Shown in pieces: positions 25,528 through 33,693 of a stretch of DNA of 46,262 bases (its first letter is position 1; every line of letters starts with the position of its first letter). The DNA comes from Pseudomonas sp. RGM2987 (GTDB lineage Bacteria; Pseudomonadota; Gammaproteobacteria; Pseudomonadales; Pseudomonadaceae): assembly GCF_022952855.1 (NCBI RefSeq), contig NZ_JALJDX010000185.1:1-46262 (forward strand), given 5' to 3'. The notes under the pieces were generated by a model. That model saw nothing but the letters and a program-made list of their open reading frames with translations. It did no database searches and was not told where the DNA came from. A program made the position numbers and the translations under genes.

Positions 25528-26502
25528 ATGTCCAGCCAGTTCCCCGAAGCACGCCCACGCCGTCTGCGTCGCAATGCAAGCTTGCGCAGCCTGTTCCAGG
25601 AAACCGAGTTCAGCCTGAACGACCTGGTGCTGCCGATTTTCGTCGAGGAAGAAATCGACGATTTCGTGCCGATCAAGAGCATGCCCGGCGTGGTGCGTAT
25701 CCCTGAGGCTAGGCTGGCCAGCGAGATCGAACGCTATGCCCGTGCCGGCATCAAGTCAGTGATGACGTTTGGCGTGTCCCATCACCTGGACAGCGACGGC
25801 AGCGATACCTGGAACGAGCGCGGCCTGGTGGCGCGCATGGCCGCGATCTGCAAGGACGCGGTGCCGGAGATGATCGTGATGTCCGACACCTGCTTTTGTG
25901 AGTACACCGATCACGGTCACTGCGGCGTGCTCCATGGGCACGAAGTGGACAACGACCGGACCCTGGTCAACCTCAGCAAGCAAGCGGTCGCGGCAGCCCG
26001 TGCCGGGGCCGATGTGATTGCCCCGTCGGCGGCCATGGATGGCCAGGTCCAGGCGATTCGCCAAGCCCTGGATGAAGCCGGCTTCAGCCAGACGGCCATC
26101 ATGGCGTACTCGACCAAGTTCGCCTCGGCACTCTACGGACCGTTCCGCGAGGCCGGTGGCAGTGCCCTGAAGGGCGATCGCAAGAGCTACCAGATGAACC
26201 CGATGAACCGCCGCGAAGCCTTGCGCGAATCGTTGCTCGACGAACAGGAGGGCGCCGATGCACTGATGGTCAAGCCGGCCGGTGCCTACCTGGATATCAT
26301 CCGCGACATCCGCCAGGCCTCGAACCTGCCGCTGTCGGCCTACCAGGTCAGCGGCGAGTACGCGATGATCAAGTTCGCCGCCCAGGCCGGGGCCATCGAC
26401 GAAGCCCGCGTGGTACGCGAGAGCCTCGGTGCGATCAAGCGGGCAGGCGCCGACCTGATCTTCACCTACTTTGCGATGGACCTGGCGCTGGGCGGGATCT
26501 GA
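25528..26502 (+). CDS. hemB: Zinc-type delta-aminolevulinic acid dehydratase
   Basis: A 324-aa porphobilinogen synthase that condenses two 5-aminolevulinates in heme synthesis. Schiff-base lysines are Lys197 (AYSTKFAS) and Lys249 (MVKP). The zinc triad Cys122, Cys124, Cys132 is in [16 protein letters not shown]. This is the E. coli-like zinc form. The standard Pseudomonas HemB, as characterised from P. aeruginosa, has Asp/Ala in place of these cysteines and uses magnesium, so this is probably a second, divergent gene. AGGAG before ATG 25528 fixes the start. No heme genes are adjacent. Confidence 0.92.
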   Translation: MSSQFPEARPRRLRRNASLRSLFQETEFSLNDLVLPIFVEEEIDDFVPIKSMPGVVRIPEARLASEIERYARAGIKSVMTFGVSHHLDSDGSDTWNERGLVARMAAICKDAVPEMIVMSDTCFCEYTDHGHCGVLHGHEVDNDRTLVNLSKQAVAAARAGADVIAPSAAMDGQVQAIRQALDEAGFSQTAIMAYSTKFASALYGPFREAGGSALKGDRKSYQMNPMNRREALRESLLDEQEGADALMVKPAGAYLDIIRDIRQASNLPLSAYQVSGEYAMIKFAAQAGAIDEARVVRESLGAIKRAGADLIFTYFAMDLALGGI

Positions 26503-26514
26503 TCCACGCCATTG

Positions 26515-26650
26515 CCCTGTGGGAGTTTGCGCTGCCCTGAAAATCCAAGCCCACCCACAGAGTCCTGTGGGAGTTTGTGCTGATCTGGAACTCAAGTCCG
26601 ACCCGGATCCCTGTGGGGGCGAGCTTGCTCCGGGCGGCGATCCGACGATG
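26515..26650. repeat. REP-derived repeats with extended-tail copy
   Basis: Two short direct repeats CCTGTGGGAGTTTG (26516 and 26564) that look like decayed REP ends, then an extended-tail REP at 26610-26650 ending GGGCGGCGATCCGACGATG, the mirror image of the element at 16857. Confidence 0.7.
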
Positions 26651-26688
26651 CCGCCAGTACAGCCACCGCCGTCCCCCAACTCAGCCCA

Positions 26689-27081
26689 TCACTCCGGCAA
26701 CCTGGCAATCACCTTGATCTCGAAATCAAACCCATAGAGCCACGTCACCCCCACCGCCGTCAGCGTCGGATGCGGTGCATTGCCCCAGAACTCAGGCACG
26801 ACCTTCCAGATCGTCTCGAACTTCGCTTGCGGATCGACCATGAAGACGGTGACGTCCACCACATGGTCAAACGTGCAATCAGCGGCCGCGAGGATCGCCT
26901 TGAGATTATTGAACGCCCGCCGGGTCTGCTCTTCCAGGTCCGCCTCCGGCGAGCCATCTTCGGTGCTGCCCACTTGTCCCGAGACAAACAGAAAGCCATT
27001 GGAACGGATCGCCGGTGAATACCGGTTGCGCTCATAAAGCGCTTGGCGCCCGGCCGGGAAAACTACGTCACGCTGTGCCAT
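26689..27081 (-). CDS. RidA-family protein
   Basis: A 130-aa YjgF/RidA-fold protein. Such trimers hydrolyse reactive enamine/imine intermediates or act on related substrates. YSPAIRSNGFLFVSGQVG, EEQTRRAFNNLKAILAAAD and HPTLTAVGVTWL are the family blocks. The canonical C-terminal R-x-P-x-x-S/P arginine region is replaced by PHPTLTAVGV, so it is not the archetypal RidA but one of the other subfamilies. GGAGG right before ATG 27081 rules out the much longer open frame to 27789. It is divergent from a LysR gene. Confidence 0.85.
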   Translation of the reverse strand: MAQRDVVFPAGRQALYERNRYSPAIRSNGFLFVSGQVGSTEDGSPEADLEEQTRRAFNNLKAILAAADCTFDHVVDVTVFMVDPQAKFETIWKVVPEFWGNAPHPTLTAVGVTWLYGFDFEIKVIARLPE

Positions 27082-27179
27082 AACCACCTCCATCAAGGGC
27101 CTGTTGGGGCCCGAATCAACGATGAAAGTCACTTTAGGGTCTTGTGCCGGGACGATAAACGAGCAACCTTGGCGATCAC

Positions 27180-27198
27180 TGTTTGTAAAACCCAAACA
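27180..27198. promoter_or_regulatory. Candidate LysR binding site
   Basis: TGTTTG-TAAAACC-CAAACA is a perfect 6-bp dyad that contains the LysR T-N11-A pattern. It lies 25 bp ahead of the LysR start and 100 bp upstream of the divergent RidA-family gene. Confidence 0.5.
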
Positions 27199-27222
27199 AT
27201 CGACGCTGTGACCGGGGCAAAA

Positions 27223-28152
27223 ATGGACCGTTTCGACGCGATGCAGGCATTCGTGCGGGTGGTGGAGGCGGGCAGCTTCACCAAGGCTGCCGAAACGCTG
27301 CACATGAGCAAGACCACCATCACCCAACTGGTGCAGCAGCTGGAGGCACGGCTTCGGGTCAAGCTGCTCAACCGCACCACGCGTAAAGTCAACGTCACCG
27401 CCGACGGCGCGGCCTTCTATGAGCGAGTGATCCGCTTGCTGGCCGACATGGACGATGCCGAGACCAGCCTCTCCGGCGCCCAAGCATTGCCCAGGGGCCG
27501 GTTGCGAGTGGACGTGCCGAGCCCGCTGGCCGCGATGATCCTGGTACCGGCCTTGCCTGCGTTCTACGAGCGCTACCCGGACATTCAGATCGACCTGGGG
27601 GTGAGTGATCGCATCGTCGACATCATCGATGAAAACGTCGATTGTGTTGTGCGCGGCGGCGAGCTGACGGACCAGTCGCTGATCGCCCGACGCATCGGCG
27701 ACCTTGCCTTGGGCGTCTACGCCGCACCGAGCTACCTGGCGCGCATGGGCATCCCGGCGCATCCGTTGGAGCTGGAAGATTCGGCCCATCGCATCGTCGG
27801 CTTCCTATGGGCGCGCACCGGCAAACCGGTGCCGTACGCCATGCACAATCACCACGAGCACCTGCACATCAAAGGCCGCTACGCCCTGGCGGTCGACGAT
27901 GGCAACGCTTATCTTGCCGCCGGTCTGGCGGGGCTGGGCGTGCTGTGGCTGCCCACCTACATGTCCAGGCGCCACGAAGCGCAGGGCGAACTGCTGCCGT
28001 TGTTCCAAGACTGGCGACTCGACCCGATGCCGCTGTACATTGCTTACCCGCCGAACCGGCATATCAGTGCCAAGCTGCGGGTGTTCATCGACTGGATTGT
28101 CGAGCTGATGGCGCAGCAGGCGCCTGTCACTATCAAGGGAAGTGTCGAATGA
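27223..28152 (+). CDS. LysR-family transcriptional regulator
   Basis: A 309-aa LysR regulator of the large CrgA/DmlR-like group. The helix-turn-helix region is MDRFDAMQAFVRVVEAGSFTKAAETLHMSKTTITQ, followed by the effector domain. ATG 27223 is at the family's normal N terminus; the open frame extends upstream without support. It overlaps the CPBP gene by four bases. The divergent RidA-family gene is its likely target. Confidence 0.88.
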   Translation: MDRFDAMQAFVRVVEAGSFTKAAETLHMSKTTITQLVQQLEARLRVKLLNRTTRKVNVTADGAAFYERVIRLLADMDDAETSLSGAQALPRGRLRVDVPSPLAAMILVPALPAFYERYPDIQIDLGVSDRIVDIIDENVDCVVRGGELTDQSLIARRIGDLALGVYAAPSYLARMGIPAHPLELEDSAHRIVGFLWARTGKPVPYAMHNHHEHLHIKGRYALAVDDGNAYLAAGLAGLGVLWLPTYMSRRHEAQGELLPLFQDWRLDPMPLYIAYPPNRHISAKLRVFIDWIVELMAQQAPVTIKGSVE

Positions 28153-28889
28153 TCGCAGAAGGGATCGCTGTGCTGTTGGAATACGCCATTTACCTGGCAC
28201 CGGGCCTCGTACTCTTTGGCTTGTGGTTTGGTCTGACGCCCAGGAGCCAGACAGGACTGCGTATCCTGATTCTGGTGTTGGCATTCGTGCTGATGCGTGA
28301 CGTCATGACCCCGCTGCAAATGTGGCGGCTCAATGGCAATTTGCAGATCGGATTTCTCGCCAACCCGTTCGTGCTGGCCATGTTGGGCGGTTCGTCGCTG
28401 ATGCTGGTCGCGCTGATCCCTCGCGGGTTGCCGGATTTGTGGCGGTTGGTTGTTCTATTCAAGGGTAACCGGCTGGCCGGCCCGGTCGTGGGCATAGTCG
28501 TCGGATGTTTGATCGGTTTCCCACTGCGCCTTTCCCAAGGCGCTGATCCAGCGGCAACTGCGGACTACTGGACCTGGTTGCCCGGCATGGCGATGCTCGC
28601 CTATGGGGCCAACGCGCTGGAGGAGGTGCTGGTTCGTGGTTTCTTGCAAGGGTATCTGGAGCAGCACGCCAGTGCGCTGCGAGCAGCGTTGCTCAGCGCC
28701 CTGACGTTCTCGGCATTGCATGCCTTCCTCGCCCTGAGCGTCACCCAGCTCGGCTGGCCTATCTTGCTGTTCACCTTGGTTGAGGGCGTGGCGTGCGGGC
28801 TCGTTCGCATGCGCTATGGCGTGGTTGCGTCGACGGCGACCCATGGGACTGCGATATTGCTGATTGCGGTGCCGATGGTGGGGGCATAG
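28149..28889 (+). CDS. CPBP-family intramembrane metalloprotease-like protein
   Basis: A 246-aa membrane protein of the CPBP/Abi (Rce1-like) family with about seven hydrophobic segments. Motif 1 is E158-E159-x3-R163 in ALEEVLVRGFLQGYLE, His191 lies in TFSALHAF and a further His232 in ASTATHGTA, so the metal-binding set is present. Starting by ATGA overlap with the LysR gene, it is co-translated with it. Bacterial members take part in immunity to their own peptides or membrane protein maturation; no peptide gene is seen here. Confidence 0.82.
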   Translation: MIAEGIAVLLEYAIYLAPGLVLFGLWFGLTPRSQTGLRILILVLAFVLMRDVMTPLQMWRLNGNLQIGFLANPFVLAMLGGSSLMLVALIPRGLPDLWRLVVLFKGNRLAGPVVGIVVGCLIGFPLRLSQGADPAATADYWTWLPGMAMLAYGANALEEVLVRGFLQGYLEQHASALRAALLSALTFSALHAFLALSVTQLGWPILLFTLVEGVACGLVRMRYGVVASTATHGTAILLIAVPMVGA

Positions 28890-28958
28890 GAATTAAACCA
28901 AGCGCGGGCAGGGGAGTCGAAGGTGCATCCGAACATGTGATTGTTGAGGAGACCTACC

Positions 28959-29348
28959 ATGGACCCATTCGCCGGCAGTTGCCTGTGCGGTAACGTTCGT
29001 ATCCAGGCCTCAGGGCGCCCCTACCGGGTTGGCCTGTGTCACTGCCTCGACTGTCGCAAGCACCACGGCGCGCTGTTTTTCGCCGCGGCGGTGTTCCCGA
29101 TGGAGGCGGTAACCATCGAGGGTGAGACCCGGGACTATGCCGGGCGTTTTTTCTGCCCTCGCTGTGGCTCGTCGCTTTTCGCCTGTAGCAGCGATGAAAT
29201 CGAGATCCACCTGGGCATCCTCGATGCCCCCGATCAACTGGTGCCCACTTATGAAAGCTGGACCGTGCGCCGTGAGTCCTGGCTGCCGCCGTTCCCGCTC
29301 AGGCATTACGCACATGACCGTGAGGGCAGCGGGCGGTTCGAGGAGTAG
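28959..29348 (+). CDS. GFA family protein (glutathione-dependent formaldehyde-activating enzyme-like)
   Basis: A 129-aa zinc protein of the GFA/CENP-V fold. The cysteine sets are SCLCGNVRI, GLCHCLDCRKHHGALF and FFCPRCGSSLF, all in family order. GAGGAG precedes ATG 28959. It converges on the aldehyde dehydrogenase gene with a five-base gap. True formaldehyde-glutathione activity is shown for only some members, so the role is open. Confidence 0.87.
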   Translation: MDPFAGSCLCGNVRIQASGRPYRVGLCHCLDCRKHHGALFFAAAVFPMEAVTIEGETRDYAGRFFCPRCGSSLFACSSDEIEIHLGILDAPDQLVPTYESWTVRRESWLPPFPLRHYAHDREGSGRFEE

Positions 29349-29353
29349 GGCGG

Positions 29354-30814
29354 TCAACCGAACCCGACAATCGCCTTGATCTCCAGGTATTCCTCGAACC
29401 CATGCACGCCATACTCCCGGCCATTGCCTGAGCGCTTGTAGCCGCCGAACGGTGCCATGGGATTCCACGCCGGGTAATTGAGCAACACCTGGCCGGAGCG
29501 GATTCGCGACGCAACGCTGCGGGCCAGTTCAAGGTCCTGGGATTGCACGTGCGCCCCCAGCCCATAAACGGTGTCGTTGGCGATGGCGACGGCTTCGTCC
29601 ACGGTGTCATAGGCGATGATGCACAGCACTGGACCGAAGATTTCTTCCTGGGCGATGCGCATGCTGCTGTCGACATTGGAGAAAATCGTCGGGCGGGTGT
29701 AGAAGCCTTTTTCGAAGCCTTGCACTCGCCCAGGTCCGCCACACAGCAGTTTCGCACCTTCGTCCAGGCCGACCTCGATCATGGTTTGCACACGATGGAA
29801 TTGAGCCTCGTTGGCGATGGGGCCGAGCACGGTGCCCTCTAACAACGGGTCACCGACGATGATGGCGTTGGCAGTAGCGGCGGCGAGTGCCTCGACTTCC
29901 GCCAGTCGGTTTCTCGGCACGATCATCCGGGTCGGCGCGCTGCATGACTGGCCGACATTACGAAACGCCGACATCACGCCGGGCGGCACGGCCTTGGCGA
30001 AGTCGGCGTCCGGCAGCAGGACGTTAGGCGACTTGCCGCCCAATTCCTGGGTCACGCGTTTGACCGTCGGCGCGGCGGCCTGGGCCACCAATGCACCGGC
30101 GCGGTTCGAGCCGGTGATGGAAATCATGTCGATGTCGGGATGCGCAGCCATGGCCGCGCCGACTTCGGCACCGCTGCCGTTCACCAGGTTGAAGACCCCG
30201 GGCGGCAGGCCGGCGTCATGCACCAGTTGGGCGAACAGCAGGGCGCTCAGCGGTGACAGTTCGCTGGGTTTGAGCACTACCGTGCAGCCAGCGGCAATCG
30301 CCGGGGCGACCTTGGCGGTGATCTGATACAGCGGCCAGTTCCACGGCGTGATCAGGCCGCACACGCCGATGGGTTCGCGATCCACAGCGGTGCCGTTCTC
30401 CACCCGGCGGAAACGGTAGGTGGACAGCAGGTCGCACGCCACCCGCACGTGTTCGGCCGCCAGCGGCACCTGCATGACCCGGGCGAAACTGATGGCTGCG
30501 CCCATTTCCAGCGATAGCGCCTGGGCCAGGGCTTCCTGGCGTTCGAGGATCAACTCATGAATCTTGCCGAGGATCAGCGCGCGGGAGTCCACCGGGGTTG
30601 CGGACCAACCGGGAAACGCTGCACGTGCGGCTGCCACCGCGCGGTCAACATCCTCGCTGGAGCCTCGGGCGACCTCAGCGATGACTTCCTCGGTCGCCGG
30701 GTTGACCACCGGCAGCGTCGCCGGGTCTACCGGCAGCGACCATCGGCCATTGATATAAAGCTGCCCGGATATTTGTGGGTCGACGCTGTGGTGGTTCAAA
30801 GAAAGGTTTGTCAT
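29354..30814 (-). CDS. Aldehyde dehydrogenase family protein
   Basis: A 486-aa NAD(P)-dependent aldehyde dehydrogenase. [29 protein letters not shown], the general base Glu257 in [10 protein letters not shown] and the nucleophile Cys291 in [12 protein letters not shown] are all present, and [14 protein letters not shown] is near the C terminus. The substrate is not clear from sequence. GAGGAG about ten bases ahead of ATG 30814 sets the start. It is divergent from the 31.6-kb catabolic locus but separated from it by the REP array, so a shared role is possible but not shown. Confidence 0.9.
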   Translation of the reverse strand: MTNLSLNHHSVDPQISGQLYINGRWSLPVDPATLPVVNPATEEVIAEVARGSSEDVDRAVAAARAAFPGWSATPVDSRALILGKIHELILERQEALAQALSLEMGAAISFARVMQVPLAAEHVRVACDLLSTYRFRRVENGTAVDREPIGVCGLITPWNWPLYQITAKVAPAIAAGCTVVLKPSELSPLSALLFAQLVHDAGLPPGVFNLVNGSGAEVGAAMAAHPDIDMISITGSNRAGALVAQAAAPTVKRVTQELGGKSPNVLLPDADFAKAVPPGVMSAFRNVGQSCSAPTRMIVPRNRLAEVEALAAATANAIIVGDPLLEGTVLGPIANEAQFHRVQTMIEVGLDEGAKLLCGGPGRVQGFEKGFYTRPTIFSNVDSSMRIAQEEIFGPVLCIIAYDTVDEAVAIANDTVYGLGAHVQSQDLELARSVASRIRSGQVLLNYPAWNPMAPFGGYKRSGNGREYGVHGFEEYLEIKAIVGFG

Positions 30815-30980
30815 CCAGCAGGCTCCTCTAGAGCGTTCCAAGGCGTTGCATGCAGCAGCGCGCAATGCCGTTTTCTGCTGGATAAATTAACAAAGCGGGC
30901 CGGACCGAATGTGCCGTTCTCGGGCCCGGCACAGGACAAATCTGCTGTATCTGCCAGGCTGACTTGGCGAAGACGTCGGC

Positions 30981-31333
30981 ACATCCGACATCTCCACAAG
31001 CTGACCCACCGCATCGCGAGCAAGCTCGCTCCCACAGTGGACCTGCGTGGACGCCGAATCCGTGTACACCCATAACCCTGTGGGAGCGGGCTTGCCCGCG
31101 AAGACGGCGGCACATCCAACATCTCTACAAGCTGACCCACCGCTTTCGCGAGCAAGCCCGCTCCCACAGTGGATTTGCGTGGACGCCGAATCCGTGTACA
31201 CCCATAACCCTGTGGGAGCGGGCTTGCCCGCGAAGACATTGGCACATTCAACATCTCTACAAGCTGACCCACCGCTTTCGCGAGCAAGCCCGCGAAGACA
31301 TTGGCACATCCAACATCTCTACAAGCTGACCCA
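30981..31333. repeat. Tandem array of REP-containing units
   Basis: Four direct repeats start at 30981 (131 bp), 31112 (132 bp), 31244 (62 bp) and 31306 (about 28 bp, partial). Each opens with ACATCCAACATCTCTACAAG or a close variant. A full unit carries two inverted REPs around a conserved CGTGGACGCCGAATCCGTGT segment. The third unit has lost about 70 bp between its two REPs. The rest of this 816-bp intergenic region (30815-30980 and 31334-31630) shows no gene; the part nearest 31630 should hold the promoter of the catabolic locus. Confidence 0.9.
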
Positions 31334-31630
31334 CCTCCGTAAGGCGCAGATTCTGCCGCCAAATGCCTTCCAGGGCCTTGATTTGCGCACCAGAACGGCC
31401 CGTAAAGCCACATAAACCGGGTGAAACGCCCAGCCCTGGCGCATCCCGCAAAGTCTGCTGAGCGGGCCCCGCAAAACGGTGGTTTGTACCAAGCGGCCGG
31501 TATTTTTAACGATTTATCCACGGTCTCATGGTGTTGTAATGAAAACGTGATGCAGCGTTGCACCGGTGCTTCACGAACAGCGTCAATGTTTGCTTCGTCA
31601 TGCCTTCTACAACAATCCAGGACCGCACTC

Positions 31631-32299
31631 ATGAGCTTTCTTCGACCCAAGTACATCACCTTCGACTGCTACGGCACGTTGACCAATTTCCAGATGGGCA
31701 CCATGACCCGCGAGCTGTTCGCCGACCGGGTCGACGCCGGGCAGATGGACCAGTTCGTCAAGGACTTCTCCGCTTATCGCCTGGATCAGGTGATGGGCGA
31801 CTGGCGGCCGTATGATGAAATCATCAAGACCTCCCTGATGCGGGTCTGCAAGCGTTGGAACGTCGAATACCGCGGCGAAGGCCAGCTTTTCTACGACGCC
31901 GTTCCAACCTGGGGCCCCCACGCCGATGTGCCGGCGGGCCTGTCGAAAATCGCCGACAAGATCCCCCTGGTGATTTTTTCCAACGCGATGGACGAGCAGA
32001 TCATGTCCAACGTCGAGAAGCTCGGCGCGCCTTTCCATAAAGTCTTCACCGCCCAGCAGGCCCAGGCCTACAAGCCGCGCCTGGCGGCCTTCGAGTTCAT
32101 GCTCGACAACCTCGGCTGCGGGCCGGAAGACGTCTTGCACGTGTCGTCCAGCTTCCGCTACGACCTGATGTCTGCCCACGACATGAAGATCAAGAACAAA
32201 GCCTTCGTCGCCCGTGGTCATGAACAACCGGCCAACGCGGTGTACGGCTACCAGCAGATCCCGGACATCAGCGGTCTGGCCGCGCTGGTCGGGCTCTGA
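31631..32299 (+). CDS. Haloacid dehalogenase type II-like HAD hydrolase
   Basis: A 222-aa HAD-superfamily protein of the L-2-haloacid dehalogenase branch. Nucleophile Asp12 lies in ITFDCYGTLTNF, the serine motif in LVIFSNAMDEQI, the lysine in AYKPRLAAFEFML, and the final acidic loop in VLHVSSSFRYDLMSAHD. True dehalogenases need extra active-site residues that I cannot confirm, so another carbon-X or phosphate hydrolysis is possible. ATG 31631 has AGGA upstream. It is the first gene of the plus-strand catabolic locus, 34 bases ahead of the OrdL-like oxidase. Confidence 0.83.
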   Translation: MSFLRPKYITFDCYGTLTNFQMGTMTRELFADRVDAGQMDQFVKDFSAYRLDQVMGDWRPYDEIIKTSLMRVCKRWNVEYRGEGQLFYDAVPTWGPHADVPAGLSKIADKIPLVIFSNAMDEQIMSNVEKLGAPFHKVFTAQQAQAYKPRLAAFEFMLDNLGCGPEDVLHVSSSFRYDLMSAHDMKIKNKAFVARGHEQPANAVYGYQQIPDISGLAALVGL

Positions 32300-32333
32300 G
32301 TCCAGGCGCTCTTGAACGGGAAAGGGGTTGGAT

Positions 32334-33608
32334 ATGGGCAATGAGTCCTATTGGCTCGATACCGCACCGGCGTTCACGGGTGCACAGCTCGGTGGCTTGC
32401 CCGGGCAGGTCGATGTCGCCATCGTCGGCGGCGGCTTGACCGGTTTGGCGGCCGCGCGGGCCCTGGCCTTGAAGGGCGCCAGCGTGGCGTTACTGGAAGC
32501 GGGCAGGGTGATTGGTGAGGCATCGGGGCGCAACGGCGGACATTGCAGCACCGGCGTTGCCCAGGATTACACCGCGCTCACCGCCAGCCTCGGTGCCGAT
32601 AAGGCCCGTGCCTATTACCAGGCTTATGAAAGCGCCGTACAAAGCGTCGTTTCGCTGGTGGAGCAGGAAGCGATTGCCTGCAACCTGACGCGCAACGGCA
32701 AGCTCAAGTTGGCCGCCAAACCGATGCACTACGAAGGCTTGGCGCGCACCTGTGAACTGATCCGCAAGGAAGTCGACGCCGACGTTGAGTTGCTGTCCGT
32801 CCAGGAGACCCGGGAGGAAGCCAATTCGGCGCAATTTCACGGCGGCCTGCTGCAGCGCAACGGCGTGCAAATGCATGTCGGGCGCTTCGGTGTCGGCCTG
32901 GCCGAGGCTGCTGCGCGTCACGGCGCGTTGATCTTCCAGGGCGTCACGGTGAAAGACTGGACGGCCCGCTCTGGCGGCTATCAGGTCAACACCAGCAAGG
33001 GCTCGTTGCAGGCCTCGCAGGTTCTGTTGGCCACCGGCGCCAGCCAGCAAGGCGGCTTGGGCTGGTATCGGCGGCGGATCGTTCCGGTGGGCAGTTTCGT
33101 GATCGCCACCGAGGTGCTCTCCGACGCGCTAATCGACAGCCTGTTGCCGGCGCGCCGCTCCTATGTCACCAGTCGGATGATCGGTAACTACTTTCGCCTG
33201 ACCCCGGACAACCGCCTGCTGTTTGGCGGACGGGCGCGGTTTGCCATGTCCGACAGCGTTTCCGACGCCAAGAGCGGCAAGGTGCTGCAAGCGGCGATGG
33301 TGCAGATGTTCCCGCAGTTGGCGAACACCCGGATCGACTATTGCTGGGGAGGTCTGGTGGACATGACCTCCGATCGCCTGCCCCGGGCCGGCCAGCATGG
33401 CGGGGTTTTCCACTCCATGGGCTACAGCGGCCATGGCGTGCAGATGTCGGTGCACATGGGCCAGGTCATGGCCGAGGTCATGGCTGGCAAAGTCGAGGCC
33501 AACCCCTGGCGCGAGCTCGACTGGCCGGCGATCCCCGGACATTTCGGCAAGCCGTGGTTCTTGCCCCTGGTCGGTGCGTATTACCGCTTGCAGGACTACC
33601 TGCACTGA
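32334..33608 (+). CDS. FAD-dependent amine oxidoreductase, OrdL/PuuB-like
   Basis: A 424-aa DAO-type flavoprotein. The dinucleotide-binding VAIVGGGLTGLAAARALA (29-46), GRNGGHCSTGVAQDY and the C-terminal YCWGGLVDMTSDRLPRAG and GYSGHGVQMS match gamma-glutamylputrescine oxidase and related OrdL enzymes, which oxidise the C-N bond of secondary amines and N-substituted amino acids. AAAGGGG is placed for ATG 32334. It lies upstream of the ABC transporter genes. A second flavin oxidoreductase of related type occurs at 40735. Confidence 0.88.
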   Translation: MGNESYWLDTAPAFTGAQLGGLPGQVDVAIVGGGLTGLAAARALALKGASVALLEAGRVIGEASGRNGGHCSTGVAQDYTALTASLGADKARAYYQAYESAVQSVVSLVEQEAIACNLTRNGKLKLAAKPMHYEGLARTCELIRKEVDADVELLSVQETREEANSAQFHGGLLQRNGVQMHVGRFGVGLAEAAARHGALIFQGVTVKDWTARSGGYQVNTSKGSLQASQVLLATGASQQGGLGWYRRRIVPVGSFVIATEVLSDALIDSLLPARRSYVTSRMIGNYFRLTPDNRLLFGGRARFAMSDSVSDAKSGKVLQAAMVQMFPQLANTRIDYCWGGLVDMTSDRLPRAGQHGGVFHSMGYSGHGVQMSVHMGQVMAEVMAGKVEANPWRELDWPAIPGHFGKPWFLPLVGAYYRLQDYLH

Positions 33609-33693
33609 GTTGCATGGCGTTGTTTGGCGTTACAACACGTTGCGTTGATCGCACGTAATCGAGCCCTATCATTTTCCGAAAGGTAGAACTGAC

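Noticed and set aside
26689..27789. A much longer version of the RidA-family gene (366 codons)
   Set aside because: The upstream part runs antisense through the LysR gene; the RidA fold and the GGAGG site begin at 27081.
30981..31333. Repeats with spacers resembling a CRISPR array
   Set aside because: Units are 131-132 bp, the spacers are conserved rather than unique, and the repeats are REP palindromes; no cas genes are present.
31420..31630. Sigma-54 promoter ahead of the catabolic locus
   Set aside because: Segments with TGGC do not have the required GG-N10-GC spacing.
30811..31659. Long minus-strand open frame of about 280 codons across the REP array
   Set aside because: It repeats the translated REP sequence several times and has no family similarity; the frame is open only because REP units lack stops in that frame.
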